A stretch of 64,000 bases of DNA, from positions 1,240,001 through 1,304,000 of the forward strand of contig NZ_CVJQ01000001.1 in the NCBI RefSeq assembly GCF_001375595.1, written 5' to 3'. This DNA comes from Phenylobacterium immobile (ATCC 35973) (GTDB lineage Bacteria; Pseudomonadota; Alphaproteobacteria; Caulobacterales; Caulobacteraceae). The position numbers and the translations under genes were made by a program. Positions 25,589 through 32,501 of this stretch are shown piece after piece; positions within the stretch are counted from its first letter, which is position 1, and each line of letters opens with the position of its first letter. Under the pieces are notes generated by a model. That model worked only from the letters and a program-made list of their open reading frames with translations. It searched no databases and was not told where the DNA came from.

Positions 25589-25603
25589 GTTCCCTATTTG
25601 TTC
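25589..25603. promoter_or_regulatory. LexA/SOS-type box GTTC-N7-GTTC
   Basis: GTTCCCTATTTGTTC is an exact match to the alphaproteobacterial LexA direct-repeat consensus. The nearest downstream start codons are rpmI (about 145 bp leftward) and none rightward within 500 bp, so no damage-inducible gene is obvious; it may be left over from a phage or island promoter. Otherwise nothing is seen in 25445-25732. Confidence 0.5.
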
Positions 25604-25732
25604 TTTACTCTCAAGCTCTGCCGTTGTAAGATCTGGCGGAGCTGGAGAGTGTAGCCGGACTTTTGGTTTCGGAGCGCGGGACAGATGGTTCTGGAGTCAC
25701 TCCGAAAATAGCCGGCTCCCGCTGAACGCCCT

Positions 25733-26116
25733 TTAACCGCCGCTCGAAGACGCTTCAGGCGGCCATTGAACGCGGCCATCACCGCCCAGGTCGCCACAGG
25801 CTGCTGACCTCAACCTGGTCATCGCACCCTCGAAATCGAAGGAGCCCGGATGGCGCGCGATCCTCTCCCTGTAGCCCCAGGCCGTGCCGTCCAGATCGCA
25901 GGGTCTGACGTCGATGAAATCCCGCCCTCTATAGCCGCACCCCGAGCAGCGCATGCGATCGCGCAAGCTGCCGAACGGCGTCTCGCGCCCAAGCCGTCTG
26001 ACGGCCTCGACGGCGCCCCACCGCTCATGGCGGCCGCAGCCCGGCCGAGCGCACCAAATGTCCATGTGCTGGTTGATGGCCAGCAGGTCGCCGACGACGA
26101 AGGTGGCTGAGCCCAT
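25733..26116 (-). CDS. Hypothetical zinc-ribbon-like protein
   Basis: 127-aa protein, function not recognised. A putative zinc site is formed by CARPGCGR (residues ~20-27) and CSGCGYRG (~56-63), flanking LGRETPFGSLRDRMR. The C-terminus is charged and low in motifs. Start at ATG 26116 with a GGAGG box 5 nt upstream. It lies 41 nt downstream of the adenine methylase in the same direction, so it is probably co-transcribed; similar small CxxxC/CxxC proteins occur beside phage genes in Caulobacterales. Confidence 0.6.
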   Translation of the reverse strand: MGSATFVVGDLLAINQHMDIWCARPGCGRHERWGAVEAVRRLGRETPFGSLRDRMRCSGCGYRGRDFIDVRPCDLDGTAWGYRERIARHPGSFDFEGAMTRLRSAACGDLGGDGRVQWPPEASSSGG

Positions 26117-26157
26117 GAGAACCTCCGGGCCGCAGGAGCGCCGCCGGCGACGGCCGG

Positions 26158-26967
26158 TCAAGCCGCACGGGGAGTTATCACCACCTCTTTGGCCGGCCGC
26201 GCGCCCTTGCCCGCGAGGCCATAGTGAGTGTCGATCTCGGCGATCTCGAAAGCGCTGAAGATCTGACGCACTGCCGGCACGTCGTTCAGCGAGAGGATGA
26301 AGCGCCCCTCGATCGCAGCCAGCACGGCCGCCATCTCCTCAAACTCCGCCCGGCTGAACATGGCCGGGCCATAGTCGCCCTCGGAGCCGTAATAGGGCGG
26401 GTCCAGGTAGAAGAGCGTCTCGGGCGTGTCGTAGCGCGCCATGAACTGCGACCAGGGCAGGCGCTCGATGATGACCCCCGACAACCGGTCGTGAAGGTCG
26501 GCCAGGTCAACGGCCAGGCGGCTGACGTCGACACGGGCCGGGCGGTGATGCGAGACGCCAAAGTTGCGGCCACTGACCTTCCCGCCGAAGGCAAGGCGTT
26601 GCAGAAACAGGAAGCGAGCGGCCCGCTCCAGGTCCGTGAGCGTGTCCGGATCGACCGCCATGAGGCGGTCGAACTCCGCCCGGCTGGTGAACTGCCAGCG
26701 GAGCATGTCCAGGAACGCCTGATGGTGGCGCTGCAGCACCCGGTAGAAGGTGGCGACGTCCCGGCTCCAGTCGTTGATGACCTCGGCCGACGGCCGAAAG
26801 CGGCGGCGCAGGAAGACCCCCGCCATGCCAACGAAGACCTCAGCATAGGTGCGGTGGGGCGTCGCCTCGATCAGGCTGGCGAGGCGGCGCGCCAGGTTGC
26901 GTTTGCCGCCGATGTAGGGCGCCGCGGGCTTAGCGAACGGCGCCGCGATGTCAGGGATGGACTCCAT
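26158..26967 (-). CDS. D12-class DNA adenine N6-methyltransferase (phage type)
   Basis: 269-aa alpha-class adenine methylase. AdoMet motif FVGMAGVF at 45-52, catalytic DPPY at 189-192, and a start PYIGGKRNLARRL typical of Dam/D12 enzymes. The target-recognition segment between ~70 and 170 is short, as in phage enzymes. No restriction enzyme is adjacent, so it is an orphan methylase, likely brought in by phage. ATG 26967; GC hairpins lie upstream at 26988-27105. Confidence 0.87.
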   Translation of the reverse strand: MESIPDIAAPFAKPAAPYIGGKRNLARRLASLIEATPHRTYAEVFVGMAGVFLRRRFRPSAEVINDWSRDVATFYRVLQRHHQAFLDMLRWQFTSRAEFDRLMAVDPDTLTDLERAARFLFLQRLAFGGKVSGRNFGVSHHRPARVDVSRLAVDLADLHDRLSGVIIERLPWSQFMARYDTPETLFYLDPPYYGSEGDYGPAMFSRAEFEEMAAVLAAIEGRFILSLNDVPAVRQIFSAFEIAEIDTHYGLAGKGARPAKEVVITPRAA

Positions 26968-27083
26968 AGGTTCTGGTTGCTCTTAAAGCCCCGCCGGTCG
27001 GACCGGTGGCGGGGCGGAAGGGTGCGCGCGCACCCCAATGTGCGGGTCTGTGGCCCGCGGCTCTGGGCGTTACAGCGCCCAGG

Positions 27084-27105
27084 CCCCCGCCGTTTCCGGC
27101 GGGGG
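27084..27105 (-). terminator. GC-rich hairpin after the small gene at 27106
   Basis: CCCCCGCC-gtttcc-GGCGGGGG, 8-bp perfect stem directly after the stop codon of the 27106-27354 gene. A second stem (GCCCCGCC ... GGCGGGGC, 26988-27015) lies just before the methylase start. Neither has a T-run, so they may be terminators or mRNA stabilisers. Confidence 0.45.
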
Positions 27106-27354
27106 TCAGTACATGTCGACGCCGCGCGCGATCGCCACCTCCTTGAACCGCGCGTAGATCGTGTCGAGCTCGGCTTGCGTCTTCTCGGCCATGGTCGTGA
27201 AGCGCGCGAACTTGGTGCCGGCGTTGGCGAGCGCGCCGCCGGCGACAGGGCCCAGGCCGATCTTCTTGGTCGGCGTGAGTAACTTAACGCCCGCGTCTCG
27301 ATAGACGGGCGCGCCAGCGCCGCCCACGTAGCGCGCCCTCACCAGCGCAGGCAA
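27106..27354 (-). CDS. Hypothetical small protein (phage-like context)
   Basis: 82-aa protein, not recognised: a Gly/Ala-rich first half (YVGGAGAPVYRDAG; GLGPVAGGALANAG) and a helical second half (MAEKTQAELDTIYARFKEVA). It is the upstream member of a leftward group with the adenine methylase and the zinc-ribbon gene, and is followed at once by a GC hairpin. Coding potential is moderate; its 5' end overlaps a fragmentary frame on the other strand near 27330. Confidence 0.4.
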   Translation of the reverse strand: MPALVRARYVGGAGAPVYRDAGVKLLTPTKKIGLGPVAGGALANAGTKFARFTTMAEKTQAELDTIYARFKEVAIARGVDMY

Positions 27355-27445
27355 GGCGCGCGGCGGCCTCGATTACCTCGGCACGGGCCTGACCCGCCCC
27401 GGTGGCGGCTCCCTCAATTTCCGCGACAGCACGCCCGACACCTTC

Positions 27446-27733
27446 GTGGTGAGCGGCGTCACCTATTACGGCTGGCACGTCTGTCGGGCCTTTGAACTGG
27501 ACATCAGCATTCTGGATCCCCTCCTGATGAATGTGCTGGCTGAGGGTCGGACCCCCGGCAGTCCAATTGCGAAGGACGGCTGCTACGATCGGCAGGTGAG
27601 ACCGCTAATGGCGACGGTCATGGCCGCCGGCCAGTGGCACATCGACTATCTCGGGCTCCGGATCCGCAGCAAGCCGGCGACAATCAAGCCGTTCAGCTTG
27701 CAGCTCGACCAGCTCTACGATCGCGCCGACTGA
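27446..27733 (+). CDS. Hypothetical protein, possibly truncated at the 5' side
   Basis: 95-aa frame from a GTG (MVSGVTYYGWHVC ...). The same frame is open and protein-like further upstream (GGLDYLGTGLTRPGGGS ... DSTPDTFVV) back to a TAG near 27331, but no ATG is available, so the gene looks 5'-truncated. Contains the motif QWHIDYLGLRIRSKP. Not recognised; the position between phage-like genes suggests a structural-gene remnant. Low certainty that it is expressed. Confidence 0.3.
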   Translation: MVSGVTYYGWHVCRAFELDISILDPLLMNVLAEGRTPGSPIAKDGCYDRQVRPLMATVMAAGQWHIDYLGLRIRSKPATIKPFSLQLDQLYDRAD

Positions 27734-27742
27734 CACGAGCCA

Positions 27743-27881
27743 CTTCCCAGTTCGAAGCGCAAGCGATGCGCGCAGGACATGCGGCTGCCCATCTCAACTG
27801 ATTGATTTTACCGATGTTTTGCGAAGTGGGAAGCACGCGCCTAACTGGGAAGCCTTCTTCCCACTTCGCTTCCCAGTTCGC
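27743..27881. repeat. Cluster of five CTTCCCA[GC]TT inverted/direct repeats
   Basis: CTTCCCAGTT at 27743 and 27869 and CTTCCCACTT at 27857 on the plus strand; AAGTGGGAAG at 27824 and AACTGGGAAG at 27843 in inverse orientation. Several copies extend to CTTCCCANTTCGC. The copies at 27843 and 27857 form a hairpin (10-bp arms with one mismatch, loop CCTT), and those at 27857/27869 are 12 bp apart. No gene is supported in 27734-28235. The layout recalls the AACAGG/CCTGTT array beside the serine recombinase. Confidence 0.6.
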
Positions 27882-28235
27882 AGGCGGAATATGAGCGTTC
27901 CGCCATCCTTCCGCGCGGCAGCGGCCGGTCGTTACCTTGCCGTTTGAACGGACATTTCCTTTGGATTCTCAATGCCGGCAGCGCCTGAGCCCTATGCCCT
28001 TCAAACGCCGTTGGAACGCACAGCGACTGTCTAACTAGCGCTCCGAATTGGACTGTCCAGAACGCCACCAGCGGCCGTTTTCGGGCCCGAGCGCAGGACA
28101 CGCATGCGAGAAGCCCGAAACGCCGAGCAGCGCCGATTTTTCCCTTACGAACCGCGGGGTTGTCCCACTTGGGCACCGGCCAGTCCCACCCCATCCCGTG
28201 ACTCCAGGATCATCTGTCCCCTCACAGAGAGTACG

Positions 28236-28856
28236 ATGCCTTGGATGACTAATATTGAGCACGAGCCTCGTCGCGAACCCCTGAGAAGGAAAGCGAGAAG
28301 GGAAGAGAACGCTCTTCTTCAGCCGCGGATTCCGGAGCCGGGCCCGCTGATGGGGTTTGTGCCGGGAATCGGATCGGCATGGCAAGCCGCGGCGGATCTG
28401 GAACGGGGCAGGTATGGAAGCGCCGCGCTGAACGCAGCCTTCGCAGTCGGAGAGGTCACCCCGCTCGGACCTGCGGTAAAAGGTTTGAGGTATGCGCGCG
28501 CGGGCCTGGGCGTACTGAAGAAGGGTTCCGTAACGGCGAACGCTTCCGCCAAAATGATCAAATCGAAAGGGCTAGCGAAAGGTGAGGTGGAAATTCACCA
28601 TTCCATCCCGTTGAAAGGCAAAAGTCGCACGGCGCAAGACCCGCGCAACCACTACCTGTTTCTGAAGGTCATGCCCAAGGAACAACACCGCCGGCTTACT
28701 GGACGTTGGAATGGCAAGAAGAGGTACGATCCCGTGCGCAAGCTTTGGTACGGGACAACAGACTGGCAGAAGGTCGCGCCGACGAGCACCGCGATCTATG
28801 GAGCGGATGCTTTCGAGAACATGTCTCGGACCGCCCGCGCTCGTGGGAGCAGATGA
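28236..28856 (+). CDS. Putative HNH-nuclease toxin with pre-toxin region
   Basis: 206-aa protein. The middle (about 37-90: GPLMGFVPGIGSAWQAAADL, GSAALNAAFAVGEVTPLGPA) resembles the Gly/Ala-rich pre-toxin segment before the toxin tip of polymorphic toxins. The C-terminal part has an HNH-like pattern: EIHHSIPL (His121, His122), Asn138 and His151 (RNHYLFLKVMPKEQHRRL). The N-terminus is charged and carries no signal peptide or RHS/VgrG/PAAR marker. Start at ATG 28236 (AGAGAG 5 nt upstream) or 28245. A compact acidic gene follows with no gap, as expected for immunity. Function is inferred from motif pattern and arrangement only. Confidence 0.55.
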   Translation: MPWMTNIEHEPRREPLRRKARREENALLQPRIPEPGPLMGFVPGIGSAWQAAADLERGRYGSAALNAAFAVGEVTPLGPAVKGLRYARAGLGVLKKGSVTANASAKMIKSKGLAKGEVEIHHSIPLKGKSRTAQDPRNHYLFLKVMPKEQHRRLTGRWNGKKRYDPVRKLWYGTTDWQKVAPTSTAIYGADAFENMSRTARARGSR

Positions 28857-29321
28857 GTGAAAACGTCGGACGCTGGCCTCGTCTTTCCGGTTTTCGGATT
28901 CACCCCAGATCGTGGGATCTGGGGGTTTGCCGATCTGGACACTTTCACGTCCTGCGGTGCGATGACGCTCAGGGAGAATCTCCAACTGGGAATGGAGGTG
29001 ATCGACTCCAATCTCGATCGCTGGGTCGTTCGCTCCGTGCGCCCCCTAGGTCGTGCGGAGCCGTTTTGGCGGTGGCTGGTCAGCCGGCTGCTTTCGACCC
29101 CGCAGATTCGCATCGAGCATGAGTTGGAGCGCTTGCCGTCAGTTTCACTCGATGACGCCAAGGCGCGCCTGATCCTCGGCCTTGAGACCTTTCCGGACCA
29201 CTATGCCAACGATGACGAGATGGACACGGTATTGCGCCCCCTCATCGTCAAGGTGCGCGATATGGATCGCCTATCCGACGCCCTGGAACTCCTGGGGTTG
29301 GACTCGTTCATGGCCTACTGA
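28857..29321 (+). CDS. Putative immunity protein for the upstream toxin
   Basis: 154-aa acidic, soluble protein, not matched to a named family. It begins with GTG directly after the toxin-candidate stop. N-terminal half looks beta-rich (FPVFGFTPDRGIWGFADLDT; WVVRSVRPLGR), the C-terminal half helical and acidic (SLDDAKARLILGLETFPD; DRLSDALELLGLD). Immunity proteins are usually small, acidic and encoded just downstream of their toxin, which is the sole basis of this call. No DNA-binding or enzymatic motif is visible. Confidence 0.45.
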   Translation: MKTSDAGLVFPVFGFTPDRGIWGFADLDTFTSCGAMTLRENLQLGMEVIDSNLDRWVVRSVRPLGRAEPFWRWLVSRLLSTPQIRIEHELERLPSVSLDDAKARLILGLETFPDHYANDDEMDTVLRPLIVKVRDMDRLSDALELLGLDSFMAY

Positions 29322-29368
29322 CGGCGAGCAGTTGCGATGGGCCCGGTGGTCACAAAGGTGGATGAGAG

Positions 29369-30235
29369 ATGACCGCAGTTCTGTGCAGGCGCCTGGTTTT
29401 TCTCGCGGCCCTTTTCGGGTTGACTGGCGCGGCCCACGCCGCCGGGACCGGCTACCTCGGTCCCGCGGGCTCGTGGACGCATGAGGCGTGCGCGGACCTG
29501 TTTGGAGAGGCCGACCTCAGGCCCTTGGATCGCGCGGCGCTGTTCGCCGCCTACCGCGGGGGCGAGATCGAACGGATGTGCGTTCCGGTGACCACCGTGG
29601 CTGTCGGCGTCACGCCTTACGTCGACGATGTGCTGGACCTGCCCCAGGTGCGGGTCGTCGCCGAATATCCCAAGCCGTTGAGCTACAGCCTGCTGGCCAA
29701 GCCGGGCGCGCGGCTGGAGGACGTCAGCGAGGTGGTCGCCCACAGCGTGGCCCTTGTGGCGGTGAAGCCCTGGCTCGACGTCCATCTCCCGGCGGCGCGT
29801 CGGACGGAGGCGGTGAGCAACGGCGCCGCCGCCAAGTCGGTGGCTGAGGGCCAGGCGCGGAGCGTCGCCTCCATGGGCCCGAAGCTCGGCGAGCGGATCT
29901 ATGGGCTGAAGTCCCTCGCCGACGGGATCGAGGAGGGGCCGCACAACATCACCCGCTTCTGGGTGCTGGGCCGAGCGCTGCCGGCGCCCAGCGGCAATGA
30001 TAAGACGTCGCTGGTGATCGACACGGTCGATGGCCGTCTGGCCGATGTGCTGAAGGCTTTTGACGCCGGCGGCGTGCGGATCCTCGACATCTATGAGCGG
30101 CCCAGCAAGGTGCGGCTGGATCAGCACCGCTATCTCATCGAGGTGGCGGGGCACGCAGCAGAGGGAAATCTGGCGACATTCCTGGCGGCTCATCCCGAGA
30201 TCCAGGTCTTGGGATCCTACCCGCGCAAGTATTAG
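29369..30235 (+). CDS. Exported prephenate dehydratase-like protein with ACT domain
   Basis: 288-aa protein. Residues 1-25 form a Sec signal peptide (FLAALFGLTGAAHA). A prephenate-dehydratase fold follows: GYLGPAGSWTHEA at ~28-40, NGAAAKSVAEG, and the catalytic NITRFWVLG (TRF at 195-197). A C-terminal ACT domain (~212-285) carries YERPSK in place of the ESRP phenylalanine-binding motif. The conserved P-V-E-N-S substrate loop is replaced by PVTTV, so classical activity is uncertain. Cytoplasmic PheA-type enzymes lack a signal peptide. It might be a periplasmic aromatic-acid enzyme or sensor. Single gene, followed by a small membrane-protein gene. Confidence 0.7.
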   Translation: MTAVLCRRLVFLAALFGLTGAAHAAGTGYLGPAGSWTHEACADLFGEADLRPLDRAALFAAYRGGEIERMCVPVTTVAVGVTPYVDDVLDLPQVRVVAEYPKPLSYSLLAKPGARLEDVSEVVAHSVALVAVKPWLDVHLPAARRTEAVSNGAAAKSVAEGQARSVASMGPKLGERIYGLKSLADGIEEGPHNITRFWVLGRALPAPSGNDKTSLVIDTVDGRLADVLKAFDAGGVRILDIYERPSKVRLDQHRYLIEVAGHAAEGNLATFLAAHPEIQVLGSYPRKY

Positions 30236-30293
30236 ATTGTTGCGTCCCGCGACTGACCTGCTTTCATCCTCGCGACCGTTGGAGCGACAGACG

Positions 30294-30572
30294 ATGACAC
30301 AAAGCCAAGGGATGACCCGCGGGCGCGTCGCGCTCTGGTCGCTGATCGCCGGCCTTTTGATCGCGCCGCTGATCGCCATGCGGTTCATCCACGAGGTCGC
30401 CTGGACCACCTTCGACTTCGCTGTGGCGGGGACGCTTCTGGCGGTGGGCGGCGCGGCGATCGAGCTGGCGATGCGGCGGCTGCGCACGCCCCGCAGCCGA
30501 TGGGCGGCCAGCGCGCTCGTTGTGCTGGCCGTGGCCGTAGCCTGGGCCCAGGGCGCGGTCGGGATCGTCTAG
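30294..30572 (+). CDS. Hypothetical three-helix membrane protein
   Basis: 92-aa protein with three hydrophobic segments (ALWSLIAGLLIAPLIAM; FDFAVAGTLLAVGGAAIEL; AASALVVLAVAVAWAQGAVG) linked by short basic loops. Start at ATG 30294 preceded by GGAG; the larger frame beginning at 30060 overlaps the previous gene in another frame. Similar small membrane proteins are frequent in Caulobacterales; function unknown. Confidence 0.65.
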   Translation: MTQSQGMTRGRVALWSLIAGLLIAPLIAMRFIHEVAWTTFDFAVAGTLLAVGGAAIELAMRRLRTPRSRWAASALVVLAVAVAWAQGAVGIV

Positions 30573-30580
30573 GCGATCGC

Positions 30581-30907
30581 CTAGAAGGCCAATCCCAGCT
30601 TGGCGCCGACGAAGCGGCCGGCGGGGTCGTAGCCGAGGGGGCTGTTCGGGGCGTAGGCCCGGGCGTTTCCGCACATGAAGCCCAACGAGCCGGTCAGGCC
30701 GTCGCTGATCTTCTGGTCGATGGCGGTGCGGGCGATTCCCGTCGATCGCGTCGCCGCCAGGCGGGCGCGGGTCTGGGCGGTGGGGCCGGCCTTGCTGGAG
30801 GACGCGGCGTAAACCGCAGCCCTCAAGCCCTGGGCGTCGTCAGCGTGGGCGGGGGCGGCGCCGGCCGAGGCCAGCGCCAGGAGGGCGATGAGCCCGGCGC
30901 GGATCAC
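30581..30907 (-). CDS. Hypothetical exported protein
   Basis: 108-aa protein with a clear signal peptide ([20 protein letters not shown], cleavage after AHA), a helical middle and a C-terminal [20 protein letters not shown] segment ending in aromatic Phe as in many envelope proteins. Its start overlaps the infC stop by 4 nt, so it is translated with infC. Not recognised beyond that. Confidence 0.6.
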   Translation of the reverse strand: MIRAGLIALLALASAGAAPAHADDAQGLRAAVYAASSSKAGPTAQTRARLAATRSTGIARTAIDQKISDGLTGSLGFMCGNARAYAPNSPLGYDPAGRFVGAKLGLAF

Positions 30908-31425
30908 CGCGGCGCCAGGATCATGATCATCTGCCGGCCTTCCATACGCGGCTCGTACTCAACCTTGGCCACCGGCTCGAAGTCGGCCTTCACCTGCTGG
31001 AGCAGCTTCATGCCAAGTTCCGGGTGGGCGAGTTCGCGGCCACGGAAGCGCAGGGTGACCTTCACCTTGTCGCCTTCTTCGAAGAACCGGTGCATCGACT
31101 TGGCCTTGACCTCATAGTCATGGGTGTCGATGTTCGGACGGAGCTTGATTTCCTTAAGCTCGACGATCTTCTGCTTCTTGCGAGCTTCGTTTTTCTTCTT
31201 CTGTTCCTGGAACTTGAACTTGCCGAAGTCCATGATCTTGCAGACAGGCGGTTCCGCGTTCGGCACGATCTCGACCAGATCAAGGCCCGCTTCTTCAGCG
31301 GCTTCCAGGGCGGAGGAGGTCGGCATGACGCCCTGCTTCTCGCCAGCCTGGTCGATCAACAGAACGCGGGGAACACGGATTTCATCATTGATGCGCGGGC
31401 CGTCTTTGACGGGGGGCGCCTGCAT
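30904..31425 (-). CDS. infC: Translation initiation factor IF-3
   Basis: 173-aa initiation factor that binds the 30S subunit and checks start-codon pairing. Both domains are present: N-domain ([35 protein letters not shown]) and C-domain ([36 protein letters not shown]). ATG 31425 without a strong ribosome site; infC often uses a rare start for autocontrol, but here ATG is available. Normally infC is followed by rpmI-rplT; here those genes are 5.5 kb downstream, separated by accessory DNA. Confidence 0.96.
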   Translation of the reverse strand: MQAPPVKDGPRINDEIRVPRVLLIDQAGEKQGVMPTSSALEAAEEAGLDLVEIVPNAEPPVCKIMDFGKFKFQEQKKKNEARKKQKIVELKEIKLRPNIDTHDYEVKAKSMHRFFEEGDKVKVTLRFRGRELAHPELGMKLLQQVKADFEPVAKVEYEPRMEGRQMIMILAPR

Positions 31426-31541
31426 GGGACGGCGAATAGGCGAAGCTCCGAAACTGTTTCACAGGAAATGCGCCGGAAAACCTCGGGTTCGCCAGCTCGG
31501 CTGAATATGACCCTCAGGGGCCTCTCTATCAAGCCACGCTC

Positions 31542-32501
31542 TTAGGCTTGCGCGAGGACGGGCTGCAGAAGTTTAGCCCTGCGCCAAACCTCATCGATTT
31601 GAAGCTGCGCCATATCGGTCGTTTGGAGGACAGCGACCTTGCCGCGCGGGGCGGCGAGCGCTGGGTCTGAGGCGGCGGAAAACAGCACGACGGATGGCGC
31701 CCCGGCCGCGGCGATCAGATGCATGGGACCCGTGTCATTGCCGACGGCGATGGCCGCCCTGGCGCCCCAGACGGCGAGCCCTGCGAGGTCGGTGCGGCCC
31801 GTGAGGTCGCGGGCGGCCGGCGCCTTGGCGCGGATGGCCTTGGCGAGGTCGGCCTCCTGCGGTCCGCCGATGATCACGACGTCGAAGCCGGCCGCGCCCA
31901 GGCGTTCGGCGACCTCTGCGAAGTGCTCGGCCGGCCAGCGTTTGTCCAGCCGATGGGCCGAGCCGCCGGGGACGAGCAAGGCCAGCGGCCGCGCGGCCGT
32001 CGCCGGATCTGGCATGGCCGCGCCGCGCCAGATCCACGAGACGTCCGGCGGCGGCGCTGCGCCCGGCGCCGTCGGCGCGTCAGGCCAGGCGCCGGCCTCC
32101 TTCAACTGGTCGGCCTGCCGCTCCAGGGTGTGCATCGCATCGCGGGCGCGGTTACGGTGGGGCAGGGCGCAACCCCAGGCGATCCCCGACCAGGCGGGCG
32201 GACGAGGGCGCAGGACCTGGAAGATGCGGCTGGAGTGGGCTGAGGTCTGCAGGTCGTAGACGCGGTCGAAACGGCCGGCTCGGAGGCGCTTCCGGAGCGC
32301 CAGCCAGGCCTTGAGGCCCTCGGGCCGCCCGCCTGTGTCCACCTGGTCGACATAGGGGCAGGCCGCAGCCAGCTTCGCGAAGCCCGGCGTCGTCAGCAGG
32401 GTGATCTGCGCCTCCGGATGGGCCTGGCGGATGCGCGCCATGGCCGCCAGGGCCAGGACGAAATCGCCCAGGGCCGAGAGCTTGATAACCAGCACCTTCA
32501 T
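31542..32501 (-). CDS. Glycosyltransferase family 9 (heptosyltransferase-like)
   Basis: 319-aa enzyme of the LPS heptosyltransferase type: KVLVIKLSALGDFVLALAAM at the N-terminus, ITLLTTPGFAKLAAACPYVD, LLVPGGSAHRLDKRWPAEHF in the donor domain, and AVGNDTGPMHLIAAAG near the C-terminus. It probably adds a heptose or similar sugar to lipopolysaccharide core at the inner membrane. Start at ATG 32501, sharing one base with the stop of the upstream glycosyltransferase gene; the longer frame to 32855 lies inside that gene. Confidence 0.9.
   Translation of the reverse strand: MKVLVIKLSALGDFVLALAAMARIRQAHPEAQITLLTTPGFAKLAAACPYVDQVDTGGRPEGLKAWLALRKRLRAGRFDRVYDLQTSAHSSRIFQVLRPRPPAWSGIAWGCALPHRNRARDAMHTLERQADQLKEAGAWPDAPTAPGAAPPPDVSWIWRGAAMPDPATAARPLALLVPGGSAHRLDKRWPAEHFAEVAERLGAAGFDVVIIGGPQEADLAKAIRAKAPAARDLTGRTDLAGLAVWGARAAIAVGNDTGPMHLIAAAGAPSVVLFSAASDPALAAPRGKVAVLQTTDMAQLQIDEVWRRAKLLQPVLAQA

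Noticed and set aside
27841..28194. 117-codon minus-strand frame over the CTTCCCAGTT repeats
   Set aside because: Its end is made of the repeat cluster itself; composition is not protein-like and no homologous motif is visible.
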